Assembly (NCBI RefSeq): GCF_000368065.1
Contig: NZ_KB851199.1
Coordinates: 266,599-330,598, forward strand
Length of the DNA stretch: 64,000 nucleotides
Reading direction: 5' to 3'
Source: Acinetobacter seifertii
Lineage (GTDB): Bacteria > Pseudomonadota > Gammaproteobacteria > Pseudomonadales > Moraxellaceae
The notes beneath the pieces were generated by a model. The model had not been told where the DNA came from and did not search any database. It saw only the letters and a list, made by a program, of their open reading frames with translations. The position numbers were made by a program, and so were the translations under genes. Numbering within the stretch: the first letter of the stretch is position 1; the number at the start of each line of letters is the position of its first letter. This document shows positions 35,850 through 44,945 of the stretch, piece after piece.

Positions 35850-35966
35850 CGTAAACGTTTACGTCAATCAACGTTCCAACATACCTCCAACAAGGCTTGG
35901 AGCTATTTGTTCAAAATATTTTTATATTTTGAATGGCACGGGCGTTTGTTGGTTTACGGAGTCAAA
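35850..35966 (+). promoter_or_regulatory. Structured leader with 14-bp palindrome before DUF2798 gene
   Basis: CGTAAACGTTTACG (35850-35863) is a perfect palindrome with a central CG, like LacI-family operators. As RNA, CCGTAAAC (35849-35856) can pair with GTTTACGG (35952-35959) and CCAACAA (35887-35893) with TTGTTGG (35946-35952). A 10-bp hairpin TTCAAAATAT / ATATTTTGAA lies between them. The GGAG SD (35958-35961) touches the last stem. The rest of the 35735-35849 gap is AT-rich and featureless. Confidence 0.45.
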
Positions 35967-36227
35967 ATGGAAAACCAAAAAACTTTCTATAGTTTTAAGA
36001 AACTTCCAAGTCGCTATACTGCTATTGTTTTACCTTTTTTTCTATCCATCATTATGACTTTTGTAGTGTCTATGGTCAGTACTTTACGAAGTTTAGGATT
36101 AGAAGAGTTTTCTATAAATGTCTGGATGTCAGCATGGATCATTTCTTGGTTAATTGCTTTTCCAACACTACTTTTAGTCTTACCTGTCGTTCGTAAAATC
36201 ACGGCACTATTAGTAGAGCCCATTTAA
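35967..36227 (+). CDS. DUF2798 small membrane protein
   Basis: The ATG at 35967 follows GGAG and gives 86 residues; the longer frame starts in the structured leader. There are two hydrophobic segments (about 20-42 and 52-76), with the family block MSAWIISWLIAFPTLLLVLP. Function is unknown. A terminator hairpin follows, shared with a convergent gene. Confidence 0.82.
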   Translation: MENQKTFYSFKKLPSRYTAIVLPFFLSIIMTFVVSMVSTLRSLGLEEFSINVWMSAWIISWLIAFPTLLLVLPVVRKITALLVEPI

Positions 36228-36234
36228 AAAAATG

Positions 36235-36262
36235 AAAACGTAGATGTTGAGTCTACGTTTTA
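36235..36262. terminator. Hairpin after DUF2798 gene
   Basis: AAAACGTAGA / TCTACGTTTT 10-bp stem with a 7-nt loop, between convergent genes. Confidence 0.8.
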
Positions 36263-36287
36263 TCTAAAAATTTAGTTTTAAATATCG

Positions 36288-36632
36288 TTAAAAAGCGATT
36301 GATAATTGCAAAGATAAATAAGCAACTAAGCTTGATAAAAAGACCATGGGTACATAGCGATAAGCTTTAAAAACTAATTGCTCATATTTAGAAGAGATTT
36401 GTTTAGCTTGCCATACACTCGCTTTTAATGCAGTGAAAAAACTCACCATTAACCATGCACTCACAATACTTAATGCAAAGAAGCCAATCATGATTTGACT
36501 GCTCCCTTCTGTACTCAGCCATAGTTTTAATGAAACTTCAGCAATGGGTAATAATGCTAAAATCAATAGGACAGACTTAAGCATCGCCCAATGAAACTGA
36601 TTTAGTTCATCAAGTACGAGGAATGCTTTCAT
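36288..36632 (-). CDS. Hypothetical inner-membrane protein
   Basis: A 114-residue protein with three hydrophobic segments (about 17-36, 48-70, 91-112) and no recognised domain. The N-terminus (MKAFLVLDELNQFHWAMLK) is cytosolic-looking. It is followed downstream by the terminator hairpin shared with the DUF2798 gene. The 265-bp gap upstream (36633-36897) is very AT-rich. Confidence 0.65.
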   Translation of the reverse strand: MKAFLVLDELNQFHWAMLKSVLLILALLPIAEVSLKLWLSTEGSSQIMIGFFALSIVSAWLMVSFFTALKASVWQAKQISSKYEQLVFKAYRYVPMVFLSSLVAYLSLQLSIAF

Positions 36633-36832
36633 TTAATCTCTCCCATAGTTTTATAAAGTGATTTTTATTTATTATGCAAAGCTTTTATTTAAATATATAG
36701 CTTATTTCCCCTCATATTTTAACTTTCTTGTAACTATTAAATATGGGAATAATTCTTATTTTAAATCTCAAATATAATTATTAACTTTATTATTTTATTT
36801 TCAACAGCTTATTATATTTTTGTGATTAAGAA

Positions 36833-36883
36833 AGATTATCAATTCGAATTATTAATTTCTCTTATTCTCCGAATCGATAATCT
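36833..36883 (-). terminator. Likely terminator of gspF-gspG
   Basis: On the minus strand AGATTATCGATTCG pairs with CGAATTGATAATCT (one G-U) across a 23-nt loop, followed by TTTCTT. It lies 15 bp after the gspG stop. Nothing else is seen in 36633-36832. Confidence 0.6.
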
Positions 36884-36897
36884 GTCTTATATTTTAA

Positions 36898-37482
36898 TTA
36901 AGGCTGGTAATAAATATCTGCATCGTTACCTTCACCACCTTCTTTACCGTCTGCACCAAATGAATATAGGTCAAAAGGATGGCCGTCTTTTCCAGGAATG
37001 ACATATTGAATATCATTTTTCCAACTGTCTTTAGGGTAACCACCTTTCACATAACCACCTGGCATCCAGTTTTTTGCTGTAGCAGGTTGGTTAATAAGTG
37101 CATCTAGTCCACCTTCTTGCATAGTTGGGAAATGCCCGTTATCAAGCTTGTACTGATCTAAAGCACCCGCTACACCCTTCAAGGTAATTTGAGTCGTATC
37201 GATTTTAGCTTTTTCACTACGGCCCATAACGTTCGGTACGATTAAAGCAGCCAACACGCCTAAAATTACAATAACGACCATAACTTCAATAAGGGTAAAG
37301 CCTGACACACGTTTCATTCGAGCACCGCTCGAACGTGCCGCAAGTCCGAAAGCTGTGCTTGAGGAACAAACATCTGATACAGAGCTATGCTCAGAATGGC
37401 ACGTTGGCTCAAGCTGATTTGAAACCGCAGCTTCACTATGTTGTTTCATCACTGTTTCGCTTTGAATATTTTTTACTTTCAT
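36898..37482 (-). CDS. gspG: Type II secretion major pseudopilin GspG, with long leader
   Basis: The prepilin core MKRVSGFTLIEVMVVIVIL and the C-terminal GspG fold (LDQYKLDNGHFPTMQEGGL, SFGADGKEGGEGNDADI with the Ca-site acidic residues) are certain. The start is not. The ATG at 37482 lies just after gspF with a GAG SD at good spacing and gives a 55-residue extension before the core. The ATG at 37317 gives the usual short leader but has no SD; a TTCGAGC/GCTCGAA hairpin lies directly before it. GspD peptidase cuts after the Gly of SGFTLIE. Downstream gene of a gspF-gspG pair. Confidence 0.85.
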   Translation of the reverse strand: MKVKNIQSETVMKQHSEAAVSNQLEPTCHSEHSSVSDVCSSSTAFGLAARSSGARMKRVSGFTLIEVMVVIVILGVLAALIVPNVMGRSEKAKIDTTQITLKGVAGALDQYKLDNGHFPTMQEGGLDALINQPATAKNWMPGGYVKGGYPKDSWKNDIQYVIPGKDGHPFDLYSFGADGKEGGEGNDADIYYQP

Positions 37483-37505
37483 CATTATCTCTAATATCAA
37501 AGTTA

Positions 37506-38711
37506 TTAAATCATATTGTTCATATTTACGATTGGTAGCATAACCGCGATTACAATAACCAGCACAATGCTTGCCATTAATACCAGCATAAGCGGTTCAA
37601 GTAATGCCAATAAGGTTGAAATAAATGTCGTCACCTCACGGTCTTGCATAGTCGACGCACGTTCCAGCATACGGTCAAGCTCACCTGATGCCTCACCACT
37701 TCGAATCATTTGTACCATCATTGGTGGGAAATAACCACTGCGCTCCAATTGCGTACCCAAGTTACCACCTTCGGTAACACGCTCAGCAGCATGGGCAATA
37801 GAGTCACGGATGACCCAGTTATTGGTCACAGCAGCACCAATTTTTAGAGCATCCACCAACGGCACACCCGAACGAGTCAAAATAGATAAAGTACTGGCAA
37901 AGCGTGCAGCATTAATACCACGAGACAGTTTACCGAATAATGGCAATTTGAGTGTTAAGCGATCAAAAGCATAATGACCAGCCGTTGTTTTTAAAAACCG
38001 CACAAAGGCAACAACGCCTATCACAGCAAAAAGGATGATAAAGACCCACGCATGGCGAATAAAATCACTCGCTTTCATTAAAGCGACTGTAATCCATGGT
38101 AAGGCATCTTTGCTTTGATCGAAGGTTTTTACAATCTCTGGAACCACATAGGTCATTAATCCCATCACAATACCAAATGACATCAGCATTAAAATGATCG
38201 GGTAAATCATGGCACCTTGAACTTTCTTTTGCATGGCAAAACGGTTCTCAGTGTAGTCGGACAACTGATCTAAAATCAGATCTAAATGACCTGAACGCTC
38301 ACCTGCTGCAACCGTTGCAATATAAAGGTCAGGAAAACGACCTGACTGTTGCATGCCTTGCGCAAGTGAGTGCCCTTCTAATACTCTTGAACGAACCGAG
38401 AGTAAAAGATTTTGCACATGTGCTTTTTCACTTTGTCTGCTCACGGCGCGTAAAGCTTCTTCTAGAGGAATTGCAGCAGCAACCAAAACGGAGAGTTGTC
38501 TGGTCATCAGTGCTAAATCATAAGCACTAAACTTTTTCTGGAATAACCCGTGGCTTTGATGCTTATCTTTTTGTTCAACAGGGTCAACGCTAATCGGAGT
38601 CCATGCTTTATCGCGTAATTGTTGGCGAATCTGACGTGCTGAGTCTCCTTCAAGCACCCCCTTTTGCTGCTTCCCTGAAGCATCAATAGCAGTAAATTGA
38701 TATGCAGGCAT
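37506..38711 (-). CDS. gspF: Type II secretion inner-membrane platform protein GspF
   Basis: This 401-residue protein contains two GspF/PilC repeats (about 70-195 and 270-395) and three membrane segments (about 170-190, 222-242, 375-397). The N-terminal MPAYQFTAIDASGKQQKGVLEGDSARQIRQ block is typical. It forms the core of the T2SS assembly platform. Only gspF and gspG are here; other gsp genes must lie elsewhere, as is normal in Acinetobacter. Confidence 0.95.
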   Translation of the reverse strand: MPAYQFTAIDASGKQQKGVLEGDSARQIRQQLRDKAWTPISVDPVEQKDKHQSHGLFQKKFSAYDLALMTRQLSVLVAAAIPLEEALRAVSRQSEKAHVQNLLLSVRSRVLEGHSLAQGMQQSGRFPDLYIATVAAGERSGHLDLILDQLSDYTENRFAMQKKVQGAMIYPIILMLMSFGIVMGLMTYVVPEIVKTFDQSKDALPWITVALMKASDFIRHAWVFIILFAVIGVVAFVRFLKTTAGHYAFDRLTLKLPLFGKLSRGINAARFASTLSILTRSGVPLVDALKIGAAVTNNWVIRDSIAHAAERVTEGGNLGTQLERSGYFPPMMVQMIRSGEASGELDRMLERASTMQDREVTTFISTLLALLEPLMLVLMASIVLVIVIAVMLPIVNMNNMI

Positions 38712-38859
38712 GGTAATGTTCTAATTTTCCAAAAATAATAGTCGCTGCTGTTGCATCTATGCTACGCAATCATTCATATTCATTCTATAGCCTGTGTAGA
38801 ATACCCAAGTCCTCTTCACGACGCTATGCCGTTTTTTAAAATTGACGAAATGAGCCTCT

Positions 38860-41088
38860 ATGACCATAACGCCAAAGCCTGATTCAGTTGTTTATCGTGT
38901 GCGTGTTGCCGTACCTGTGCATCTGTACGACACTTTTGACTATACACTCACCAAAGCACAATATGAACGGGCTCAAGTAGGTTCACGCGTCGCAATTTCA
39001 TTTGGACGGCAAAACCTGATTGGTATCATTACTGAAAAAGTTGACCCACAAGAATCATTTACAGGTAACTTTCAGCTTAAAGCCATTTCTGAACTTTTAG
39101 ATGACGAGCCTATTTTAGATGAACAAGTTTTAAATTTATTGACATGGTCAGCACAATATTACCAATTTCCGATTGGTGAGGTGATGCAAACTGCTTTACC
39201 TGCGTTATTACGTCAGGGTAAACCCATGGATGTTTTATTTCATCTATGGAAAATCATTCCATGTGACAATGTTGAAGCTCTGCTAAAACGCTCAATCAAA
39301 CAACAAGACGCTTATCAAATTTTAAAATTACACCCTGCCGGAACTACAGAAAATATTCTTAATTTAAGTGGTGTAGAAACGGCTACGCTTAAAGCGTTAC
39401 AAAAGAAAGGGCTCATAGACTGTACACTTGAGCCTCATGATTTTAGCCCAGCACCTGTGCAATTGGCTCAAATGCCACTTACGCTAAATGATGATCAAAA
39501 GAAAGCAACTCAGCACGTCATTAATGCACAGCATCAATACCAAGCATTTTTACTAGATGGCTTAACTGGAAGTGGTAAAACTGAAGTTTATTTGCACATC
39601 ATGCATGAGGTGTTAAAACAAGGTAAGCAAGTCCTAGTATTGGTTCCTGAAATTGGCTTAACCCCTCAAACTATTTCGCGCTTTAAGTCTCGTTTTAACT
39701 GCGATATTGCTTTATTGCACTCTGGCTTAAATGACTCTAAACGATTACAAGCATGGCAACAGGCACAAACTGGTAAAGCATCTATTATTTTAGGGACTCG
39801 TTCCGCCATTTATACGCCGTTGCCACGTCTGGGCCTCATCATTTTAGATGAAGAACACGACCTGTCTTATAAGCAACAAGAAGGTTTCCGTTATCATGCT
39901 CGTGATGTCGCACTGTACCGAGGCCACTTACAAAGCTGCCCTGTTATTTTAGGTTCAGCAACACCAAGCATAGATAGCTATCATTTAGTCGAAACTGGTA
40001 AGTTAACTTCACTGCAACTGAACCAGCGTGCAGGCCACGCGCTTTTACCTAAAATGCATTTGATCGATCTTAAAATTGTCAAAAAGCAGCATGGAATTAG
40101 CCAGCCTTTAATCGAGCAGATTAAAAATACCCTAGCAAGAAAAGAACAGGTTTTAATCTTTTTAAACCGACGTGGTTATGCACCTGTATTGGTTTGTGAA
40201 AGCTGTGGATGGCAAGCAAATTGTCCACATTGCGATGCACATTTTACGTTGCATACTCAGCCTTATTCTTATTTGCATTGTCACCACTGTGGCACAGTTC
40301 ATCGCTTGCCAGACCACTGCCCTGAGTGTCAGCAGAAGAGTTTAAAAACTTTAGGCGCAGGAACAGCCAAAGTTGAAGAGCACTTACAAGAACTATTTCC
40401 AGACTATGATGTGATTCGTGTTGACCGTGACAGCACAAGTCGTGTCGGTAGCTGGCAAAAAATCTATGATCGTATTCATCAAAACAAACCCACAATTTTG
40501 CTCGGTACTCAAATGTTGGCAAAGGGTCACCATTTTCCACATGTGACCTTGGTTGCTATTTTAGATATTGATGCAGGTTTACTGAGTGTCGATATTCGGG
40601 CGCCAGAACGTACTGCGCAGTTGATTGTACAAGTGGCTGGTCGTGCAGGTCGTGGAGAACACAAAGGTCATGTTTATTTACAGACTTTAAGGCCAGATCA
40701 TCCTTTACTCACCACACTCATCGAAAAAGATTATCGGGCAGTCGCAAAACAAACTCTGGCTGAGCGTAAAGTTGCATTACTGCCGCCTTATCGTTATGCA
40801 GTCTTAATTCGTGCTGAGTCGAAAGATCGTGACTATACCTTACATTTTTTAAATGAAGCTGCCGAACAGCTTCGCCAAATTGCAGGTGATATTGTTGATA
40901 TTTGGGGGCCGATTCCAGCACCAATGGAACGTAAAGCGGGACGTTACCGCGCCCATATGGTGATTTTGTCTGCCGACCGTGCTCGTCTGCATTTTTACTT
41001 AAGACAATGGTGGGCTCAGTTGGTTCATGCACCAAGACAGCATCAACTTAGACTCTCTATTGATGTTGACCCGCAAGAATTTAGTTAG
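38860..41088 (+). CDS. priA: Primosomal protein N' (PriA helicase)
   Basis: A 742-residue protein. It has the 3'-DNA-end-binding domain (about 10-105), Walker A GLTGSGKTEVYL (about 236-247), DEEHD Walker B, and the eight zinc Cys in CESCGWQANCPHC and CHHCGTVHRLPDHCPEC. The conserved helicase motifs ILGSATPS and QMLAKGHHF are present. PriA restarts stalled forks and works with RecBCD products; recBCD lies 13 kb away. It is monocistronic. Confidence 0.97.
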   Translation: MTITPKPDSVVYRVRVAVPVHLYDTFDYTLTKAQYERAQVGSRVAISFGRQNLIGIITEKVDPQESFTGNFQLKAISELLDDEPILDEQVLNLLTWSAQYYQFPIGEVMQTALPALLRQGKPMDVLFHLWKIIPCDNVEALLKRSIKQQDAYQILKLHPAGTTENILNLSGVETATLKALQKKGLIDCTLEPHDFSPAPVQLAQMPLTLNDDQKKATQHVINAQHQYQAFLLDGLTGSGKTEVYLHIMHEVLKQGKQVLVLVPEIGLTPQTISRFKSRFNCDIALLHSGLNDSKRLQAWQQAQTGKASIILGTRSAIYTPLPRLGLIILDEEHDLSYKQQEGFRYHARDVALYRGHLQSCPVILGSATPSIDSYHLVETGKLTSLQLNQRAGHALLPKMHLIDLKIVKKQHGISQPLIEQIKNTLARKEQVLIFLNRRGYAPVLVCESCGWQANCPHCDAHFTLHTQPYSYLHCHHCGTVHRLPDHCPECQQKSLKTLGAGTAKVEEHLQELFPDYDVIRVDRDSTSRVGSWQKIYDRIHQNKPTILLGTQMLAKGHHFPHVTLVAILDIDAGLLSVDIRAPERTAQLIVQVAGRAGRGEHKGHVYLQTLRPDHPLLTTLIEKDYRAVAKQTLAERKVALLPPYRYAVLIRAESKDRDYTLHFLNEAAEQLRQIAGDIVDIWGPIPAPMERKAGRYRAHMVILSADRARLHFYLRQWWAQLVHAPRQHQLRLSIDVDPQEFS

Positions 41089-41163
41089 ATGATTTGAATA
41101 TCATGGTGTGAAGAAGCCCTTTTGGCTTTACACTTAAAAAGATCAATACATTCGGGGTAATGA

Positions 41164-43005
41164 ATGTCATTCCTACTGCAAGCAACAATTTTTCTTGGAG
41201 CTTCTCTGATTTTAGTCCCTTTGGGTAAACGCTTAGGGATTGCAACAGTTTTAGGTTATTTATTTACGGGCATCCTTCTTGGCCCAAGTGTTTTAAATAT
41301 TGCCCATGACCCTGAAGCCATTATGGAATTGGCTGAGTTTGGGGTCATCTTACTTATGTTCCTCATTGGCTTAGAGTTACGTCCACAACGTTTATGGGAA
41401 ATGCGTGACTCCATTTTCGTGATGGGAAGTTTGCAAGTGGTGATTACGGGCGTAATTCTTATGCTCACCGTATTGCTACTATTTCAGCAACAACTTGCTG
41501 CCAGCTTTGTCATTGGTTTTGCGCTTGCGCTGTCTTCTACAGCCTTTGTATTACAGTTACTGACCGAAAAACAACAACTCAATACCACCTACGGTCAGCA
41601 ATCGTTTTCAATTTTGCTTTTCCAAGATATTGCAGCGATTCCTTTACTGGCAGTGATTCCACTGTTGGCAGGAACAGAATCTACTCATCATGGCATTGCT
41701 TATTTTGCGGCCATCATTGCAACATTCAGTGGTCTGTTTCTATTTAGTCGCTATGTGATGCGTCCATTTTTCCGTTTCGTTGCAAAAAGTGGTGCAACTG
41801 AACTGATTACCGCAGTAGGGTTATTTATTATTCTTGCTGTTGTTCTACTCATGGATACTTTAGGAATTAGCACAACTCTAGGCGCTTTCCTCACTGGGGT
41901 ACTTTTAGCCGACTCAGAATTCCGTCATGAACTTGAAGCAAGTATTGCTCCATTTAAAGGACTATTACTTGGTTTGTTCTTTATGACTGTGGGTATGACT
42001 ACGCAACTGTCGTTACTGATTGAAATGCCTTGGCTCATTATTGGTGGAGCGATTGGCCTACTCGTTATCAAAACCCTCGTGTTAACTGCGATTGCCCGCT
42101 ATAAAAAATACAGTTGGAACAATAGTCTGCTGCTTGGAACTTGCTTGGCTCAAGGTGGTGAATTTGCTTTTGTCATTTTAAGTCTTGCGAAAAGTGAAAA
42201 AGTTTTAACTGATGCTTTATTAGAGCCTGTTACGCTAATTGTGACGTTGTCGATGGTCCTTACACCAGTAATTTACTGGATTATGGCAACTAAAATCATT
42301 CCTTTGTTTAATAAAGAACGTCCACCTGAGTATGATGAAATTCCTCAGCAAGATAATCCAATTATCATCGCTGGGTTTGGACGCTTTGGACAAATTATTG
42401 CACGTATTGCCCGCTTGCAGCACTTAGGCTTTACTGCGATCGACAACAACCTTCATCAAGTGGACTTTGTGCGTCGATACGGCGGTAAACTCTATTACGG
42501 TGATGTCACGCAACCTGATTTACTTCGCTCGGCAGGCATTGAAAAAGCCCAAGTATTTATTTTGGCAATTGATGATGTCGAAGACTCGATGAATGTTGCA
42601 CGACATCTGAGATTAAACTATCCACACATAAAGCTACTAGCACGCGCTCGTGACCGCCATCATGTACACCTGCTAAGAGATTTAGGTGTTGAACATATTT
42701 GGCGTGAAACCTATTTATCATCATTAGGTATGGCTTATCGCGCTTTACGCGAACTCGGTATTTCTGATGAACAGGCTTATAATAATATCGAAATCTTTCG
42801 AGATTATGATGAGAAATTACTCATACAGCAGCAAAGTATTTATACCGATGAACAAAAGGTTTTTGAAACCCATCGTAATGCGCTGGCTGAACTTGAGCAC
42901 CTCTTCGAAAGTGATGCAAAGCAAGCCACATCAAGACATGACGTGGACTTAAAGCGTCATTTACAACCAAATCGTATCGACATTACACGAGATCACGAAG
43001 AATAA
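41164..43005 (+). CDS. Kef/YbaL-type CPA2 cation:proton antiporter with RCK domain
   Basis: This 613-residue protein has 12 or so membrane segments (residues 1-380) and a C-terminal TrkA-N/RCK domain beginning IIIAGFGRFGQIIARI (GxGxxG near 400). The GLELRPQRLW and LAQGGEFAFVIL blocks are typical of KefB/KefC. It probably exports K+ against H+ under electrophile stress or at high pH. No KefF/KefG partner gene is adjacent, so the exact class is open. Confidence 0.88.
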   Translation: MSFLLQATIFLGASLILVPLGKRLGIATVLGYLFTGILLGPSVLNIAHDPEAIMELAEFGVILLMFLIGLELRPQRLWEMRDSIFVMGSLQVVITGVILMLTVLLLFQQQLAASFVIGFALALSSTAFVLQLLTEKQQLNTTYGQQSFSILLFQDIAAIPLLAVIPLLAGTESTHHGIAYFAAIIATFSGLFLFSRYVMRPFFRFVAKSGATELITAVGLFIILAVVLLMDTLGISTTLGAFLTGVLLADSEFRHELEASIAPFKGLLLGLFFMTVGMTTQLSLLIEMPWLIIGGAIGLLVIKTLVLTAIARYKKYSWNNSLLLGTCLAQGGEFAFVILSLAKSEKVLTDALLEPVTLIVTLSMVLTPVIYWIMATKIIPLFNKERPPEYDEIPQQDNPIIIAGFGRFGQIIARIARLQHLGFTAIDNNLHQVDFVRRYGGKLYYGDVTQPDLLRSAGIEKAQVFILAIDDVEDSMNVARHLRLNYPHIKLLARARDRHHVHLLRDLGVEHIWRETYLSSLGMAYRALRELGISDEQAYNNIEIFRDYDEKLLIQQQSIYTDEQKVFETHRNALAELEHLFESDAKQATSRHDVDLKRHLQPNRIDITRDHEE

Positions 43006-43113
43006 CTTGAGATTTCGCAAAATGGCTATATTAAGGACTTATTCACATTGCCTAAATGATTGCGACAATCGGTACAAAAGTTGCCGTTGTCCTGCTTGCA
43101 GCTTCGCTGCATT

Positions 43114-43156
43114 CCCTAAGCTTGATTAAACCGAAGTTGTTATAATCTGCTTAGGG
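43114..43156 (+). promoter_or_regulatory. hslO promoter region with inverted repeat
   Basis: CCCTAAGC (43114-43121) and GCTTAGGG (43149-43156) bracket a perfect TATAAT (43141-43146). CTTGATT at 43121 resembles a heat-shock -35 with 13-bp spacing; a normal sigma-70 -35 at 17 bp is not seen. A TGCAGC/GCTGCA hairpin lies just upstream. The remainder of the 43006-43113 gap is featureless. Confidence 0.4.
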
Positions 43157-43170
43157 CCCTGGAGAATATT

Positions 43171-44046
43171 ATGTCTGATTTACGCCAACGCTTTTATATA
43201 GAGGACTTTCCTGTTCGCGGTGAAGTAGTTCATCTAGAAGAAGCATTACAAACTATTTTAGCTCAACGCGACTATATGCCTGCGGTTAAAATTCTACTAG
43301 GCGAGATGTTGAGCGCGACTGCATTACTTGCAAGTACTTTAAAAATCAAAGGCCGTATCAGCTTGCAAATCCAGGCTAGCGGCTCTTTCAAATGGGCTAT
43401 GGCTGAATGTAATCACTTAGGTGAAGTTCGTGCTTTAGCAGACTACGAAACAGATCCACGTTTTGTTGAAGCAACTGACAGCAGTACAGTCCTTGGTGCT
43501 TTAGTTAATCCAATTTTATTTATTAACATCGAGCCTGAGCATGGTGAGCGTTATCAAGGGATCGTACCTCTTGACCAAACAAATCTAGCAGGTTGTTTGA
43601 TGCAGTATTATGATTTATCTGCTCAAATTCCAACTCGTATTGTATTGGCAAGTACAGCTAAACGTTCTGGTGGTTTACTCATTCAGTTATTACCTCGTCA
43701 TGATGAAGAAGAGCAAAAACTGGTTGATGAAGACCTATGGCCACGTTTGACTATGCTGACTGAAACGCTTAAGCCTGAAGAATTAACAGAACTTTCAGCG
43801 AATGAGATTTTGTATCGTCTGTATAACGAAGAAGAAGTACGCTTGCCAGAAGTTGAACACTTAAAATTTGGCTGTACGTGTTCTAAAGAACGTTGTGCTA
43901 AAGCATTACTTCAAATTGGTGTTGATGCTGTTCATGAAACACTGGAAGCTCAGAACCCAATTCAAATGGATTGCCAGTTCTGTAACACCCGTTATGAGTT
44001 CACTGCTGAAGAAGCACTAGGTTTATTTGGCGAACATTTGAGTTAA
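43171..44046 (+). CDS. hslO: Redox-regulated chaperone Hsp33
   Basis: This 291-residue protein ends in the zinc redox switch with four Cys in CTC and CQFC (FGCTCSKERC, DCQFCNTRYEF). The N-terminal core contains RGEVVHLEEAL and LLGEMLSATALLASTLK. Oxidation releases zinc and activates holdase activity. SD GGAG precedes ATG. A terminator follows. Confidence 0.96.
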   Translation: MSDLRQRFYIEDFPVRGEVVHLEEALQTILAQRDYMPAVKILLGEMLSATALLASTLKIKGRISLQIQASGSFKWAMAECNHLGEVRALADYETDPRFVEATDSSTVLGALVNPILFINIEPEHGERYQGIVPLDQTNLAGCLMQYYDLSAQIPTRIVLASTAKRSGGLLIQLLPRHDEEEQKLVDEDLWPRLTMLTETLKPEELTELSANEILYRLYNEEEVRLPEVEHLKFGCTCSKERCAKALLQIGVDAVHETLEAQNPIQMDCQFCNTRYEFTAEEALGLFGEHLS

Positions 44047-44059
44047 TTACTCACCTCAT

Positions 44060-44085
44060 AAAAAGGCGGTCAAACCGCCTTTTTA
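44060..44085 (+). terminator. Terminator of hslO
   Basis: AAAAAGGCGGT / ACCGCCTTTTT 11-bp stem, 3-nt loop, T-run. Confidence 0.93.
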
Positions 44086-44183
44086 TTTATCTATAGTTTT
44101 TTGATGATAATTTTCAGCATCTTATTTTAAATCAGTTAATATGAGCTTACTTTATAGCCTAATAAACAAGATGCTTATATTTC

Positions 44184-44795
44184 ATGAATTATTTTGATTA
44201 TTTTCTCTTTATTTTCAGTGTCATTATTATGATTGCTACCCCTGGCCCAGTCATGATTTTAGTGGCAAGCGCTGGGCTTAAAGGCGGCTATAAAAAAGCA
44301 CTCGAAACCATTTTTGGTACAAATCTCGCATCACTGGTTTTAATTTTTATTTCAGTACTCGTACTTAAAGGAGTACTCGGTATTAATGAAAGCTATTTAA
44401 ATATTATTCGTGTTTTAGGCTGTCTCTATATTGGCTATTTAGGATTTAGTATTCTAAAAGAAGTGATTCAAGCTCCACATCCAGAAGCAATACAAACCGT
44501 TTCTGCCCAAAATGGTGGTTTTAAAAAGGGCTTTTTGGTCGGTATTTCAAATCCTAAAGATATTATTTTCTTTTCAGCTTTCTTTCCTCAGTTTGTCTCT
44601 ATTTCACCTAACTTAAATTTCAGTCTAACTGTTCTTACCCTGACATGGATTGTTTTGGATTTTTTAACCCTGTCTTTAGTGTATGTGTTTTTCCGCCGTC
44701 TTTCTAACAGCCACTTATACCCTAAAATACTCGGCTTATGCGGCCTATTGCTTTTATTAATTGCCTTATACGGTTTATATCAGACTTTTATGTAA
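44184..44795 (+). CDS. LysE/RhtB-family amino-acid exporter
   Basis: A 203-residue protein with six membrane segments. The start MNYFDYFLFIFSVIIMIATPGPVMILVASAGLKGG has the family PGPxxL block, and FKKGFLVGISNPKDIIFFSAFFPQF is the second hallmark. It exports an amino acid or related small molecule; which one is unknown. It stands alone between hslO and cbpA. Confidence 0.88.
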   Translation: MNYFDYFLFIFSVIIMIATPGPVMILVASAGLKGGYKKALETIFGTNLASLVLIFISVLVLKGVLGINESYLNIIRVLGCLYIGYLGFSILKEVIQAPHPEAIQTVSAQNGGFKKGFLVGISNPKDIIFFSAFFPQFVSISPNLNFSLTVLTLTWIVLDFLTLSLVYVFFRRLSNSHLYPKILGLCGLLLLLIALYGLYQTFM

Positions 44796-44945
44796 AGATT
44801 GAGAGGCATAACCCTAATCGACTTATGTCTTTTCCACCTTGCCTCTCCATTTCTGTAAGAGAACAACTCTTATACAATCTAGCTCATTGAAAGCCTTAAA
44901 AATTGTTTCATAATGAAATAAACAACACCATCGTGATAAAACATT

